Positions 1 through 7,371 of a stretch of 10,857 nt of DNA are shown here, in pieces. Below the pieces are notes generated by a model. The model made no database searches. It was not told the origin of the DNA and saw nothing but the letters and a program-made list of their open reading frames with translations. This DNA is from Blastocatellia bacterium (GTDB lineage Bacteria > Acidobacteriota > Blastocatellia > Chloracidobacteriales > JADJPF01). Within the stretch, counting starts at the first letter, position 1; every line of letters starts with the position of its first letter. Both the position numbers and the translations under genes were made by a program. The stretch spans positions 1 to 10,857 of the forward strand of contig JAHFUF010000095.1 in the NCBI GenBank assembly GCA_023265235.1. The letters run 5' to 3'.

Positions 1-2
1 AA

Positions 3-1271
3 GATATTGGAATACTTAGCGAACCTGTTCCAGCAAAGAAAAAATCAATTGAAAGAGTTGTGCCACGTAAATCTATCCCCCCACGTAAAGCGACTGAGCC
101 AACTGAGAAAACTAAACGTCGTGTAAGGCTTACAATAATTTCTGATCCCTTAGAGTGTGAAGTATATGTTAATGATGTCTATCGGGGAACTACTGCAACA
201 CTTAATGGTAAGTTAATAGTCCCTGATTTAGATCCTACAGTTTCTTATAGCATAAGAATCTATAAACGAGGCATAGGAGAAGAATTAAAAACCTTAGCAC
301 TTAGCCAAGATCAAGAATTAAAGGTTTCCTTAAAAGAAGTCATAGCTAATGCCACCCTTGATAAACCTAATGCTAACCCTGATAAACCTAATACTACCCC
401 TGATAAAAATACTCCTTCAGAAGAGTTAGCAGCCAATACTTTACCAACTAAACAACCTGATACACCCATTGATAAAGAACCAAGTAACCCTATCAATAAC
501 GCTTCAATAGCAACAAATAATAATCCGGTTGATACTTCTACTACGCCTATAACTACTCCTACAACCAAACCAATTACACCTCCTCAAAGAGAGATGGTGC
601 TTATTAATGCAGGAGAAGTAAATATAGGTTCAAATTCTAGTATCAAAACAGACAATTTTCGACCACAGCATAAAGTCAATGTAGCAACATTTTATATAGA
701 TGTTTATGAAGTAAATAATGCTGATTATAAGCTATTTTGCGATGCTACCAGCCGAACTCATCCACCAAACCCAGAGTGGGATAGTAACTATTTTTTAACA
801 AAACCTAACTATCCTGTAATAAATGTTACTTGGGAAGATGCTAATGCTTATGCATTTTGGGTAGGAAAGCGTTTGCCAACAGAAGAAGAATGGGAAAAAG
901 CTGCTCGTGGTATAGAATCACGCAATTGGCCTTGGGGTAAAGATTATCAGCCTAATTTAACTAACCTAGCTGGCACAGAAGATGGGTTTGAATATACTGC
1001 CCCTACTGGTAACTTCCCTGAGGGTATAAGCCCTTATGGTGTACAAGATATGATTGGAAATGTTTGGGAATGGACTTCTAGTAGTTACAAGCCTTACCCT
1101 GGAGGGCCAGACGACAAACGATATACAATGGATAATGAAAAATATAGAGTAATCCGTGGAGGAGGCTATAATGTTGCCGCAAAAGGCTTACGTACAGCAG
1201 CATTTCGCTTTCCAGGAGAAATAAAACAGCCTTATGAAGGAACAGGTTTTCGTTGTGCTAAATCACAATAA
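3..1271 (+). CDS. PEGA-like and FGE-sulfatase-like domain protein, 5' end missing
   Basis: The reading frame is open from base 3 to the TAA at 1269-1271, so the gene almost certainly begins left of the window. The GTG at 60 has no convincing ribosome site and is probably internal. Counting from that GTG, a Lys/Arg/Pro-rich stretch (1-21) leads into a PEGA-like beta domain (about 20-92, with ECEVYVNDVYRGTT). A Pro/Thr/Asn/Asp-rich linker follows (about 95-177), then an FGE-sulfatase/SUMF1-type domain (178-401). Hallmarks of the last are NVTWEDANAYAFW, RLPTEEEWEKAARG, GNVWEWTS, VIRGGGY and GFRCAKS. True formylglycine-generating enzymes use a cysteine pair between the RGG and GFR motifs. This protein has none there; its only cysteines are C227 and C399. 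It is therefore probably a binding or sensory domain. In many bacteria such domains form the C-terminus of Ser/Thr protein kinases, and an upstream kinase is plausible but unseen. No membrane segment is visible. Confidence 0.85.
   Translation, partial: DIGILSEPVPAKKKSIERVVPRKSIPPRKATEPTEKTKRRVRLTIISDPLECEVYVNDVYRGTTATLNGKLIVPDLDPTVSYSIRIYKRGIGEELKTLALSQDQELKVSLKEVIANATLDKPNANPDKPNTTPDKNTPSEELAANTLPTKQPDTPIDKEPSNPINNASIATNNNPVDTSTTPITTPTTKPITPPQREMVLINAGEVNIGSNSSIKTDNFRPQHKVNVATFYIDVYEVNNADYKLFCDATSRTHPPNPEWDSNYFLTKPNYPVINVTWEDANAYAFWVGKRLPTEEEWEKAARGIESRNWPWGKDYQPNLTNLAGTEDGFEYTAPTGNFPEGISPYGVQDMIGNVWEWTSSSYKPYPGGPDDKRYTMDNEKYRVIRGGGYNVAAKGLRTAAFRFPGEIKQPYEGTGFRCAKSQ
360..408 (+). repeat. 21-bp in-frame tandem repeat in the linker
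   Basis: GATAAA recurs at 360, 381 and 402, an exact 21-bp period. The first two units are nearly identical (GATAAACCTAATGCTAACC and GATAAACCTAATACTACCC) and the third is degenerate. Each unit encodes seven residues, read as DKPNANP, DKPNTTP and DKNTPSE. Because 21 is a multiple of three, changes in copy number would lengthen or shorten the flexible linker without breaking the frame. The repeat is short and probably reflects slippage in a low-complexity linker. Confidence 0.8.
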
Positions 1272-1380
1272 CTTCCAAAATGATTTCTTAAGCAAGGCAA
1301 CTATCGAGAAAACGCTGTAATATAGAAATAAATGTAGTAAGATCTTTTTATATTTGTTCCTATCAAAATCCAATTAATAA

Positions 1381-1386
1381 AGAGGA
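1381..1386 (+). promoter_or_regulatory. Shine-Dalgarno site of the REC-GAF-PAS gene
   Basis: AGAGGA lies 8 nt before the ATG at 1395 and supports that start. The 123-nt gap upstream (1272-1394) is AT-rich. I found no convincing -35/-10 pair and no terminator hairpin in it. Confidence 0.65.
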
Positions 1387-1394
1387 TAAGTTAA

Positions 1395-2633
1395 ATGCTG
1401 AAACATCAGCATAAGATTCTTTTTGTCGATGACGACATAGAAAACCTAGAACTAGCTCAGCGTGTCTTTCGCAATAATACGACTGTGCTTATAGCAGAAA
1501 CTACAGAAAAAGCCTTTGAGTTATTAGCAGAACAGGAAATTTCTTTAGTAGTCTCTGATCAAAAAATGCCCTTAATGGATGGGCTAGAGTTTTTGCGCCA
1601 AGTAAGCAAACGCTCACCAAACACTATTCGCTTTTTGCTAACAGGGGTAGTGGATTTAGAAGAAATACAAATTGCTATAAAGGAAGATTTGATTTTTAGT
1701 TATATTATCAAACCTTACAAAATAGCAGATGTTCGTTTGACTATAGCCCGTGCTTTAGAAAACTATGAATTAAGCCAAGAAATTTTACGCCTTCGTCAAG
1801 ATTGGCAAAAAACTGCTAAAGAAACAGCTACTTTGCTTGAATCTGGTAGCGCATTGTCTTCTGTTAGTGATGTCCCACATATTTTAGATCGTATTGTAAA
1901 AACTCTGTGTAAAGATTTTGGCTATCAAGCATGTTCAATTGAGCTAATAAACAAAAATAGTTGGGAGCTATTTATTAAAGCAAGTGCTGGGTTTCCTGAT
2001 GAAATTAAGCAAAGGCTTTTACCCATTGAGGGAACAGGCGTTGTTAGCTATGTTGCTCGTACAGGCAAGATTACTTATTTATCAGATGTTAGCAAAGATG
2101 AACGCTATGTAGTAGAAAATCCTAGCACTCAATCTCAACTAGCTATCCCTCTAAGAGTTGGAGAAGAAATTATTGGGGTGCTAAATATTGAAAGTGCTAG
2201 ACTAGATGGTTTTTCTGAACGTGATATTTTTATTTTAAGCTCAATAGCTGATAAAGCAGCAGCTATCGTACAACAAGCTCATTTATTTGATTTAGTAGCA
2301 AGAGGAAAGTCTGAGTGGGAAACAGCCTTTGATGCTATTTCTGATAGCATTTTTATTTTTGACCGCAAAAAACGACTTATTCGTGTTAATGCTGCTGGCT
2401 CAAAACTACTTAAACAACGCTTTGATCTTCTACTTGGACAATATTGTCATAGCCTCTTTCCAGACGAAGAAAGAGTAAACTTGATAAAACGTGTTTTTGA
2501 AGAACAACAACGAATATCAGAAAAAATAATTGTTGGTGAAGAAGAAATCTTAATGCAAGCTATGGCCGATCCTATTTTAGACGAGAAAAAAGAAGTCTCA
2601 GGCTATGTCATTACCCTAAGAGAAATAATGTAG
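1395..2633 (+). CDS. Response regulator with REC, GAF and PAS domains, no output domain
   Basis: The N-terminal receiver domain (about 6-122) carries the acidic pocket at D13-D14, the phospho-acceptor D55 in VVSDQKMP, the switch Thr T83 in LLTG and the conserved K107 in IIKP. All residues expected for phosphorylation are present. A helical, probably coiled-coil linker (about 118-150) joins it to a GAF domain (about 150-297, with LAIPLRVGEEIIGVLNIES). A PAS domain follows (about 303-412, with AFDAISDSIFIFD). The protein stops at VITLREIM, where related proteins usually continue into a histidine kinase, diguanylate cyclase or HD domain. No helix-turn-helix, GGDEF or H-box is present, so it probably signals through protein contacts. 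It has a good ribosome site and is followed 8 nt later by the YkgJ-like gene. GAF and PAS ligands cannot be read from the sequence. The cognate kinase is not in the window. It is cytoplasmic, with no signal peptide or membrane segment. Confidence 0.88.
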   Translation: MLKHQHKILFVDDDIENLELAQRVFRNNTTVLIAETTEKAFELLAEQEISLVVSDQKMPLMDGLEFLRQVSKRSPNTIRFLLTGVVDLEEIQIAIKEDLIFSYIIKPYKIADVRLTIARALENYELSQEILRLRQDWQKTAKETATLLESGSALSSVSDVPHILDRIVKTLCKDFGYQACSIELINKNSWELFIKASAGFPDEIKQRLLPIEGTGVVSYVARTGKITYLSDVSKDERYVVENPSTQSQLAIPLRVGEEIIGVLNIESARLDGFSERDIFILSSIADKAAAIVQQAHLFDLVARGKSEWETAFDAISDSIFIFDRKKRLIRVNAAGSKLLKQRFDLLLGQYCHSLFPDEERVNLIKRVFEEQQRISEKIIVGEEEILMQAMADPILDEKKEVSGYVITLREIM

Positions 2634-2641
2634 CTATTAAC

Positions 2642-3223
2642 ATGCAAATAGGTGAAAACTTTGTACATTATAAAAAATTACTAACAGACGTTGAGCTATT
2701 GACAAAAGTTTTACAAAAGCATTTTGCCAAACAAATCACTTGTCACTTAGGATGTACTAGCTGTTGTTATCAACAACTTAGCCTTTTTCAGGTTGAAGCA
2801 GATTTTATTAGTAAAGCAGTAAAAAAATTAACGCCAGAAACTCAAAAAAAATTACTCCTAGCTGCTCAAGCAATAGAAACACAAACAAATACTTCCGAGG
2901 CTTGCCCAATGCTTGATGGATTAGCTTGTTCTATTTATGAATCCCGCCCAATTATTTGTCGTACACACGGGTTCCCCATTACTTTTAAGGACGATGAAAG
3001 CCAAGAGCTTTCTTTAGATGTTTGCCCACTTAACTTTTCTGAAGAAGGTGATGCCGTAGAGTTAAACCTAACAGATACAATAGATATAGATAGATTAAAC
3101 CTACGTTTAGCAGCAATAAATTACACTTATTGTCGAGACATATTAGCCGACAGCAAAAAATCTGCTGAGCGTATCCCAATGTTTGAAATTATTATTAGCG
3201 CATTAACTAATCTAGGGCTATAA
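2642..3223 (+). CDS. YkgJ-family cysteine-cluster protein (putative Zn/Fe-binding)
   Basis: This 193-residue protein carries the cysteine pattern of the YkgJ/UPF0153 family. A C-x3-C-x2-CC cluster (C34, C38, C41, C42; CHLGCTSCC) is followed by C88 (CPML), C96 (LACSIY), C106 in the signature RPIICRTHGFP, and C128 in VCPLNF. One further cysteine, C164, is near the end. The family is thought to chelate zinc or an iron centre, and its biochemical role is largely unproven. No membrane segment or signal peptide is visible, so it is probably cytoplasmic. The ATG lies 8 nt after the upstream stop with no clear ribosome site. Translational coupling to the REC-GAF-PAS gene is likely, and the two probably share a transcript. 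A functional link, for example metal or redox input to signalling, is inference from position only. Confidence 0.85.
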   Translation: MQIGENFVHYKKLLTDVELLTKVLQKHFAKQITCHLGCTSCCYQQLSLFQVEADFISKAVKKLTPETQKKLLLAAQAIETQTNTSEACPMLDGLACSIYESRPIICRTHGFPITFKDDESQELSLDVCPLNFSEEGDAVELNLTDTIDIDRLNLRLAAINYTYCRDILADSKKSAERIPMFEIIISALTNLGL

Positions 3224-3261
3224 TTGGTTAAATACACCGTCAACTAACACAATAGTCAATA

Positions 3262-3269
3262 AAAGGAGG
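3262..3269 (+). promoter_or_regulatory. Strong Shine-Dalgarno site of the zinc-ribbon/PDZ gene
   Basis: AAAGGAGG ends 9 nt before the ATG at 3279. It is the best match to the anti-Shine-Dalgarno sequence in the window and fixes the start. It suggests well-initiated, independent translation despite the short 55-nt gap after the YkgJ-like gene. Confidence 0.8.
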
Positions 3270-3278
3270 CCCAAAAAG

Positions 3279-4196
3279 ATGTCTGGATGTCCAAATTGCC
3301 GTGCTTATGTGTCTGATGGAGAAATGTTTTGTCGTACTTGTGGTTTTCGTTTAGCTGGTTTTCAACTTTCTACCCAAAACATAGATTTTCCAAAAATTTC
3401 CCGTGTTCCTGTTTTATCACGTATTTCAAACGCTTCTAATAGCTGTAAAGCTAGCTGGAATCGACATGTTTTACCCATTATGGGATTTTTATTAGCACTT
3501 TCTATTGGTAGCTCTACTGTTGCTTTCCTTAGCAATGAACCTGTTACACCTCAAGTCATTCCTGTAGTCTCACAAACTTTTGAAGTAGCTATCGACCGTA
3601 ATATTGAACGTTCTTATATGGGTGTTTACTTAATTTATGATGGGGATAACACTGCTGGAGCATTAATTGACCGCATTGTTGAAGGCAGCCCTGCCGAGCT
3701 TGCTGGTTTACTTAGTGGCGATCGTATTCTATCAGTTAATAATACAGAAATTTTTGTCCCTGCTGATGTACTTTCTACATTAAGTATAACTATCCCCGGT
3801 GCTTCAATTAATATGAAAATACAGCGCGATGATGTAGAAATGAATGTTAGCTTAAACACTGTTCGTCGTAACCAGCTCCAACTAGATAATATTTGTCATC
3901 ATCAAGGTTTCTTAGGAGTTAGTCATTTATCATCAGCAAACTTTGTTAGTGATTCAGGGGAAAATACTACTCCTATGGGTGTGGATGTATGGGAAGTACT
4001 AGAAAATAGCCCTGCAGAAAATGCTGGATTACTTGAAGGCGATACAATTCAAACAGTTAACGGTACTTTTGTAACTACACCTGGTGATTTAAGCCGCCGT
4101 ATTCGTGCTAGCCATAGTGGTGATACAGTTGAGCTAGGTATTTTACGTGATAATGAATTTATTACAATAAATGCCACTCTTAGTAGCCAAAAGTAA
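3279..4196 (+). CDS. Zinc-ribbon, single-TM, tandem PDZ domain protein
   Basis: The N-terminus has a four-cysteine zinc ribbon (C4, C7, C18, C21; CPNC ... CRTCG). A linker with several basic residues leads to one hydrophobic segment (about 64-85, LPIMGFLLALSIGSSTVAF). Two PDZ domains follow. The first (about 112-195) has a GVYL-type binding loop and GSPAELAGLLSGDRILSVN. The second (about 210-302) has FLGVSHL and NSPAENAGLLEGDTIQTVNG. Basic residues before the membrane segment predict a cytoplasmic zinc ribbon and periplasmic PDZ domains. The PDZ domains resemble those of HtrA/DegP proteases, which bind exposed peptide tails, but there is no trypsin-like or other protease domain. An adaptor, scaffold or inhibitor role is therefore more likely than proteolysis. 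A strong ribosome site supports the start. The stop lies 1 nt from the stop of the opposing minus-strand gene. Confidence 0.85.
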   Translation: MSGCPNCRAYVSDGEMFCRTCGFRLAGFQLSTQNIDFPKISRVPVLSRISNASNSCKASWNRHVLPIMGFLLALSIGSSTVAFLSNEPVTPQVIPVVSQTFEVAIDRNIERSYMGVYLIYDGDNTAGALIDRIVEGSPAELAGLLSGDRILSVNNTEIFVPADVLSTLSITIPGASINMKIQRDDVEMNVSLNTVRRNQLQLDNICHHQGFLGVSHLSSANFVSDSGENTTPMGVDVWEVLENSPAENAGLLEGDTIQTVNGTFVTTPGDLSRRIRASHSGDTVELGILRDNEFITINATLSSQK

Positions 4197-4197
4197 A

Positions 4198-4674
4198 CTA
4201 AAGTCTTATAAATATTCCTGGGAGCGGGATAAGCAATCCTGCTCCGCTCCCAATCATTCCTATTACAGAAGCAATCCTACCCCAAACTACTACTTGATAA
4301 GTTAAGCGATCATTATGCTTGTCTTTACACCAGTAAAAAAGAGCAATGCTAAACATTAGGTTTATCAAGTTTATAATCATTATTCTCATATAAAAAGACA
4401 TAGGGTAATACATCAACACATTTAAGCGTTTACTAAAAAGGGCATTAATATCTATTATTCCTACTACAAAACAAATTGCAGCTAAAACAGTAGCCATTGC
4501 AGTAGCCACCGTAGAAGGAGAAATAATAAATATAGGGTTAGCTAATTGTTGTATTGGTAAGGAGTTGCAACGATAACAAACATTAGTTTGTCGATCAAAC
4601 ATATCTATTTGATGACAAATTTCACAACGTTCTGGAGCTTTATTTTGTGTAATCTTAAAGTTCCATTGCCTCAT
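4198..4674 (-). CDS. Small zinc-ribbon membrane protein, unknown function
   Basis: I do not recognise a named family for this 158-residue protein. It has a four-cysteine zinc-binding motif near the N-terminus (C17, C20, C33, C36; CEIC ... CYRC) and about three hydrophobic segments (about 52-75, 96-115 and 127-152). It is the only minus-strand gene in the window and meets the zinc-ribbon/PDZ gene tail to tail with 1 nt between the stops. The ATG has no ribosome site at normal spacing, but a good promoter lies so close upstream that the mRNA may be nearly leaderless. The paired CxxC motifs and plausible helices support a real gene, and there is no competing plus-strand frame. Its role cannot be inferred. 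Confidence 0.75.
   Translation of the reverse strand: MRQWNFKITQNKAPERCEICHQIDMFDRQTNVCYRCNSLPIQQLANPIFIISPSTVATAMATVLAAICFVVGIIDINALFSKRLNVLMYYPMSFYMRIMIINLINLMFSIALFYWCKDKHNDRLTYQVVVWGRIASVIGMIGSGAGLLIPLPGIFIRL
4220..4251. terminator. Dual-fold GC-rich palindrome at a convergent gene junction
   Basis: Two mutually exclusive hairpins can form. One pairs GGAGCGGGAT (4221-4230) with ATCCTGCTCC (4236-4245): ten pairs including one G-T wobble, with a 5-nt loop. The other pairs GGGAGCGG (4220-4227) with CCGCTCCC (4244-4251): eight perfect pairs around a 16-nt loop. It lies about 24 nt past the PDZ gene stop, inside the last codons of the opposing gene. Neither strand shows a run of T after the stem, so classical intrinsic termination is doubtful. 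It may slow polymerase from either side or protect 3' ends. It stands out because the surrounding DNA is very AT-rich. Confidence 0.4.
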
Positions 4675-4682
4675 AAAAATGC

Positions 4683-4710
4683 ATTATAGCATCCTACTAA
4701 TATATGTGAA
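4683..4710 (-). promoter_or_regulatory. Extended -10 promoter of the minus-strand zinc-ribbon gene
   Basis: Read on the minus strand, TTCACA (4705-4710, one mismatch to TTGACA) is followed after 16 nt by a perfect TATAAT (4683-4688). TGC directly precedes it, giving the TGn extended -10. Transcription would be expected to start near 4676, only about 2 nt before the ATG at 4672-4674, so the message would be nearly leaderless. The prediction assumes a sigma-70-like consensus in this organism. Confidence 0.55.
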
Positions 4711-4883
4711 GAGAGAAGAAAAAAATTTTTCTAAAAATTTTGGAATAAGCTCTAAAATACTGATTTTTTTCATAGTTATATTTTTTCAAATAAACCTATA
4801 AAAACAAAGACAAATGCATTTTTATATCGTCTAAGAAAAGCTTTTTATGTTAGATTGTTGTTTTTCATTTGTTAATAGCTTTT

Positions 4884-4888
4884 GGAGG
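4884..4888 (+). promoter_or_regulatory. Shine-Dalgarno site that decides a TTG start
   Basis: GGAGG lies 5 nt before the TTG at 4894 and no other start codon in that frame has such a site. This supports TTG as the aminopeptidase start. The rest of the 219-nt divergent gap (4675-4893) is very AT-rich. I could not pick a convincing plus-strand promoter in it. Confidence 0.7.
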
Positions 4889-4893
4889 TTTAA

Positions 4894-7368
4894 TTGAAAA
4901 ACAATATTGATCCACTATTTCATTTTCTTTTCTTAGATTTACGTTTTAGCGGTGACTTAAATTTTTATAAAGCATTTCAACCAGACCGTGAGCCTCCTAT
5001 AAGCCTACAACATCAAGTACCCAACCGTGATTTTGATATTGAACACATTAAATTGGACTTAAATATTGATGAAAAGCAGAAATCTATCCTTGGACAAGCA
5101 TTTATTACCCTTAAACCTTTTCTTAATGGCTTAAGCGAAATAGCACTAGATTCCGTAGCTTTGGGAATAAACCAAGTCTCATTAGCTGGAAAAGCTCTTT
5201 CATTTGAAACTTATCCTAATAAACTTATTATCACCTTAGATCGTGCTTATGATAACAACGAGGCTATCACCCTAGCTATTACTTATTCTGCAAAACCAAG
5301 AAAAGGGATGTTTTTTATTGAACCTGACCAAAGTTATCCTAAACGTCACCATCAAGTTTGGACTCAGTGCCAACCTGATGATGCAGCTAATTGGTTTCCT
5401 TGCTATAACGCCCCTCAAGATAAACATACTTCAGAGATGCATCTTACAGTAAATAATAAGTTTACTGTGATTTCTAATGGCCGCCTAGTTTCAACCTCTG
5501 AAGATAATAAAAATCATACAAAGACCTTTCATTGGCACCAGGAACAGCCTCATGCCAGCTATTTAATGTCTCTAATTGTTGGTGAATATGAAGAGATTTC
5601 TCAAGAAGTAAATGGTCTTCCGCTCTCCTATTTAATCTATAAAGGGCAAAAGGAAAAAGTAGAAAAAATATTTGGCCGTACTGAAAAAATGCTTAAGCTA
5701 TTTGTAGAGAAATTTGGTCATAGCTATCCCTATGCTAAATATAGTCAAACTTTAGTTTCAGATTTTACTTTTTCAGGCATGGAAAATACTTCTGCCACAA
5801 CTTTAACAGATATTTTGCTTGAATGGGCTTTAACAAAAGATTCAACAGCCCAAGATATTTCTCACGATGAATTAATAGCTCATGAGCTAGCACATCAATG
5901 GTGGGGTAACTTGGTCACCTGTAAGTCCTGGAATCACAATTGGTTAAACGAAGGATTTGCTTCTTATAGTGAAGTCATTTGGCGTGAACATGCCTTTGGC
6001 AAAGAAGATGCAGCACTTTATAGACTACAAGATTTTAATGAATATCTACGCCAAGACTTAGGAGAATCCCGCCGTCCTGTAGTTTTTGATCGATATGCCT
6101 ATTCTGTAGAACTTTTTGACCGCCATGCCTATCAAAAAGGCTCTTTGATTGTTCATATGCTGCGCAAAGAACTAGGAGAGGAAGCCCTTTTCAAAGGCAT
6201 TAAACATTATTTACATAAACATGCTTTCAAAGCTACAGAAACCCATGACCTAAAAATTGCTTTAGAAGAAACTACTGGGCGACAACTTGACACATTCTTT
6301 CAACAATGGCTCTATCGTGCTGGTTATCCTGAATTTTCTGTCACTAGCCATTGGGATCGCGAGCAAAAACTATTACGCTTAAATGTCTGTCAAACCCAAA
6401 AAGTAGATCAAGAAACTCCTCTTTTCCGTTTGCCTGTGGAAATAGAAATAACCACAGCTAAAGAACGTAAGGAAATAAAAATTCTGGTTGAAAAAGCAGA
6501 AGCTGATTACTATTTTCCACTAGAAAGTAAGCCTTTAATGGTGGTTTTTGACAAAGGTGACCATATCTTAAAGACACTTACTTTTCCTAAATCTAAAGAA
6601 GAATACCTTTATCAACTTAAACATGACAAAGTTTTAGGTCGAATCCGTGCTGCGCGCGAGCTAGTTAATTTTAATGATGATCAAGTAATTGATGCACTAG
6701 CACTTAGTTTACAAGAAGACTTAGCTTGGGGTGTTGCTGTTGCTACTGTAATTTCCCTTTCTGAATTGAAAACCACTAATTCTCGTATAGCATTAGAAAA
6801 AAATTACCAAAATAGTAAACACGGCGCAGTTCGTAGAGCCTGTGTTTGGGCATTGGGTAAGTTTGACTTAGATGACAACTTAGTCAAATTTTTACGTAAT
6901 GTAATAGAAAATGATGGTAGTGATTTTGTGGTAGCAACAGCACTACAAGCAATAGCTAACACTAAATCTGAACAAGCATTTGATATAATTTCTGCTGCAC
7001 TCGAACGCCAGTCCTATAGAGAAGTCATCGTTAATGGTGCATTTACAGCCTTTATCCAACTAAAAGAAAAACGAGCTATTGCGCTAGCAATAAAATTTAG
7101 TGAGTATGGTCGGCCTGTTCCGGCTCGTGATGGAGCAATTCGTTTCCTTGGAGAAGGTGGAAAAGGTGATGAAAAAGCTTTTGAATGTCTCTCAGAACTA
7201 CTTAAAGATCCTGCTTGGCGTACTCGATTCCAAGTCTGTAAAGCATTAGGCAAGTTTGGTGACAAACGCGCTATTCCGCTGTTAAAAGCAATAGAAAAAG
7301 AAGAAGCAATAGATCACATTAAAAGTGTTGCTTATAGTTTTTATCAAGCACTAGAAAAACAGGCTTAA
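4894..7368 (+). CDS. M1-family zinc aminopeptidase with C-terminal HEAT-like repeats
   Basis: This 824-residue protein has the complete M1 catalytic set. The exopeptidase motif is GMEN (295-298), where many relatives have GAMEN. The zinc motif is HELAH (H330, E331, H334) with third ligand E353 in WLNEGFASY. The catalytic tyrosine is probably Y413 in YQKGS. An N-terminal beta-saddle domain (about 45-235) carries the family-typical CQPDDAANWFPCYNAPQDK. A beta-sandwich follows (about 478-563). The C-terminal part (about 572-822) is a series of helical pairs resembling HEAT repeats (for example GRIRAARELVNF, GAVRRACVWALGKF, WRTRFQVCKALGKFGDKRA). They take the place of the usual ERAP1-like helical domain. 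It should remove N-terminal amino acids from peptides. No signal peptide or membrane segment is evident, so it is probably cytoplasmic. It starts with TTG behind GGAGG and is followed 3 nt later by lpxI. Substrate preference cannot be read. Confidence 0.93.
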   Translation: MKNNIDPLFHFLFLDLRFSGDLNFYKAFQPDREPPISLQHQVPNRDFDIEHIKLDLNIDEKQKSILGQAFITLKPFLNGLSEIALDSVALGINQVSLAGKALSFETYPNKLIITLDRAYDNNEAITLAITYSAKPRKGMFFIEPDQSYPKRHHQVWTQCQPDDAANWFPCYNAPQDKHTSEMHLTVNNKFTVISNGRLVSTSEDNKNHTKTFHWHQEQPHASYLMSLIVGEYEEISQEVNGLPLSYLIYKGQKEKVEKIFGRTEKMLKLFVEKFGHSYPYAKYSQTLVSDFTFSGMENTSATTLTDILLEWALTKDSTAQDISHDELIAHELAHQWWGNLVTCKSWNHNWLNEGFASYSEVIWREHAFGKEDAALYRLQDFNEYLRQDLGESRRPVVFDRYAYSVELFDRHAYQKGSLIVHMLRKELGEEALFKGIKHYLHKHAFKATETHDLKIALEETTGRQLDTFFQQWLYRAGYPEFSVTSHWDREQKLLRLNVCQTQKVDQETPLFRLPVEIEITTAKERKEIKILVEKAEADYYFPLESKPLMVVFDKGDHILKTLTFPKSKEEYLYQLKHDKVLGRIRAARELVNFNDDQVIDALALSLQEDLAWGVAVATVISLSELKTTNSRIALEKNYQNSKHGAVRRACVWALGKFDLDDNLVKFLRNVIENDGSDFVVATALQAIANTKSEQAFDIISAALERQSYREVIVNGAFTAFIQLKEKRAIALAIKFSEYGRPVPARDGAIRFLGEGGKGDEKAFECLSELLKDPAWRTRFQVCKALGKFGDKRAIPLLKAIEKEEAIDHIKSVAYSFYQALEKQA

Positions 7369-7371
7369 ACT

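Noticed and set aside
311..568. Minus-strand open frame of 85 codons rich in Val, Leu and Gly
   Set aside because: It lies opposite the low-complexity Pro/Thr/Asn linker. Its hydrophobic look is the reverse reading of that biased sequence, and the sense frame has clear domains.
3635..3859. Minus-strand open frame of 74 codons
   Set aside because: It overlaps the first PDZ domain and has no family signature. It is a shadow frame.
4722..4741. AT-only inverted repeat with 9-bp arms and a 2-nt centre
   Set aside because: It consists only of A and T in very AT-rich DNA, would be a weak hairpin, and is not placed at a transcript end. Chance is the simplest explanation.
7014..7265. Minus-strand open frame of 83 codons
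   Set aside because: It lies inside the HEAT-like tail of the aminopeptidase, which is clearly coding on the plus strand.
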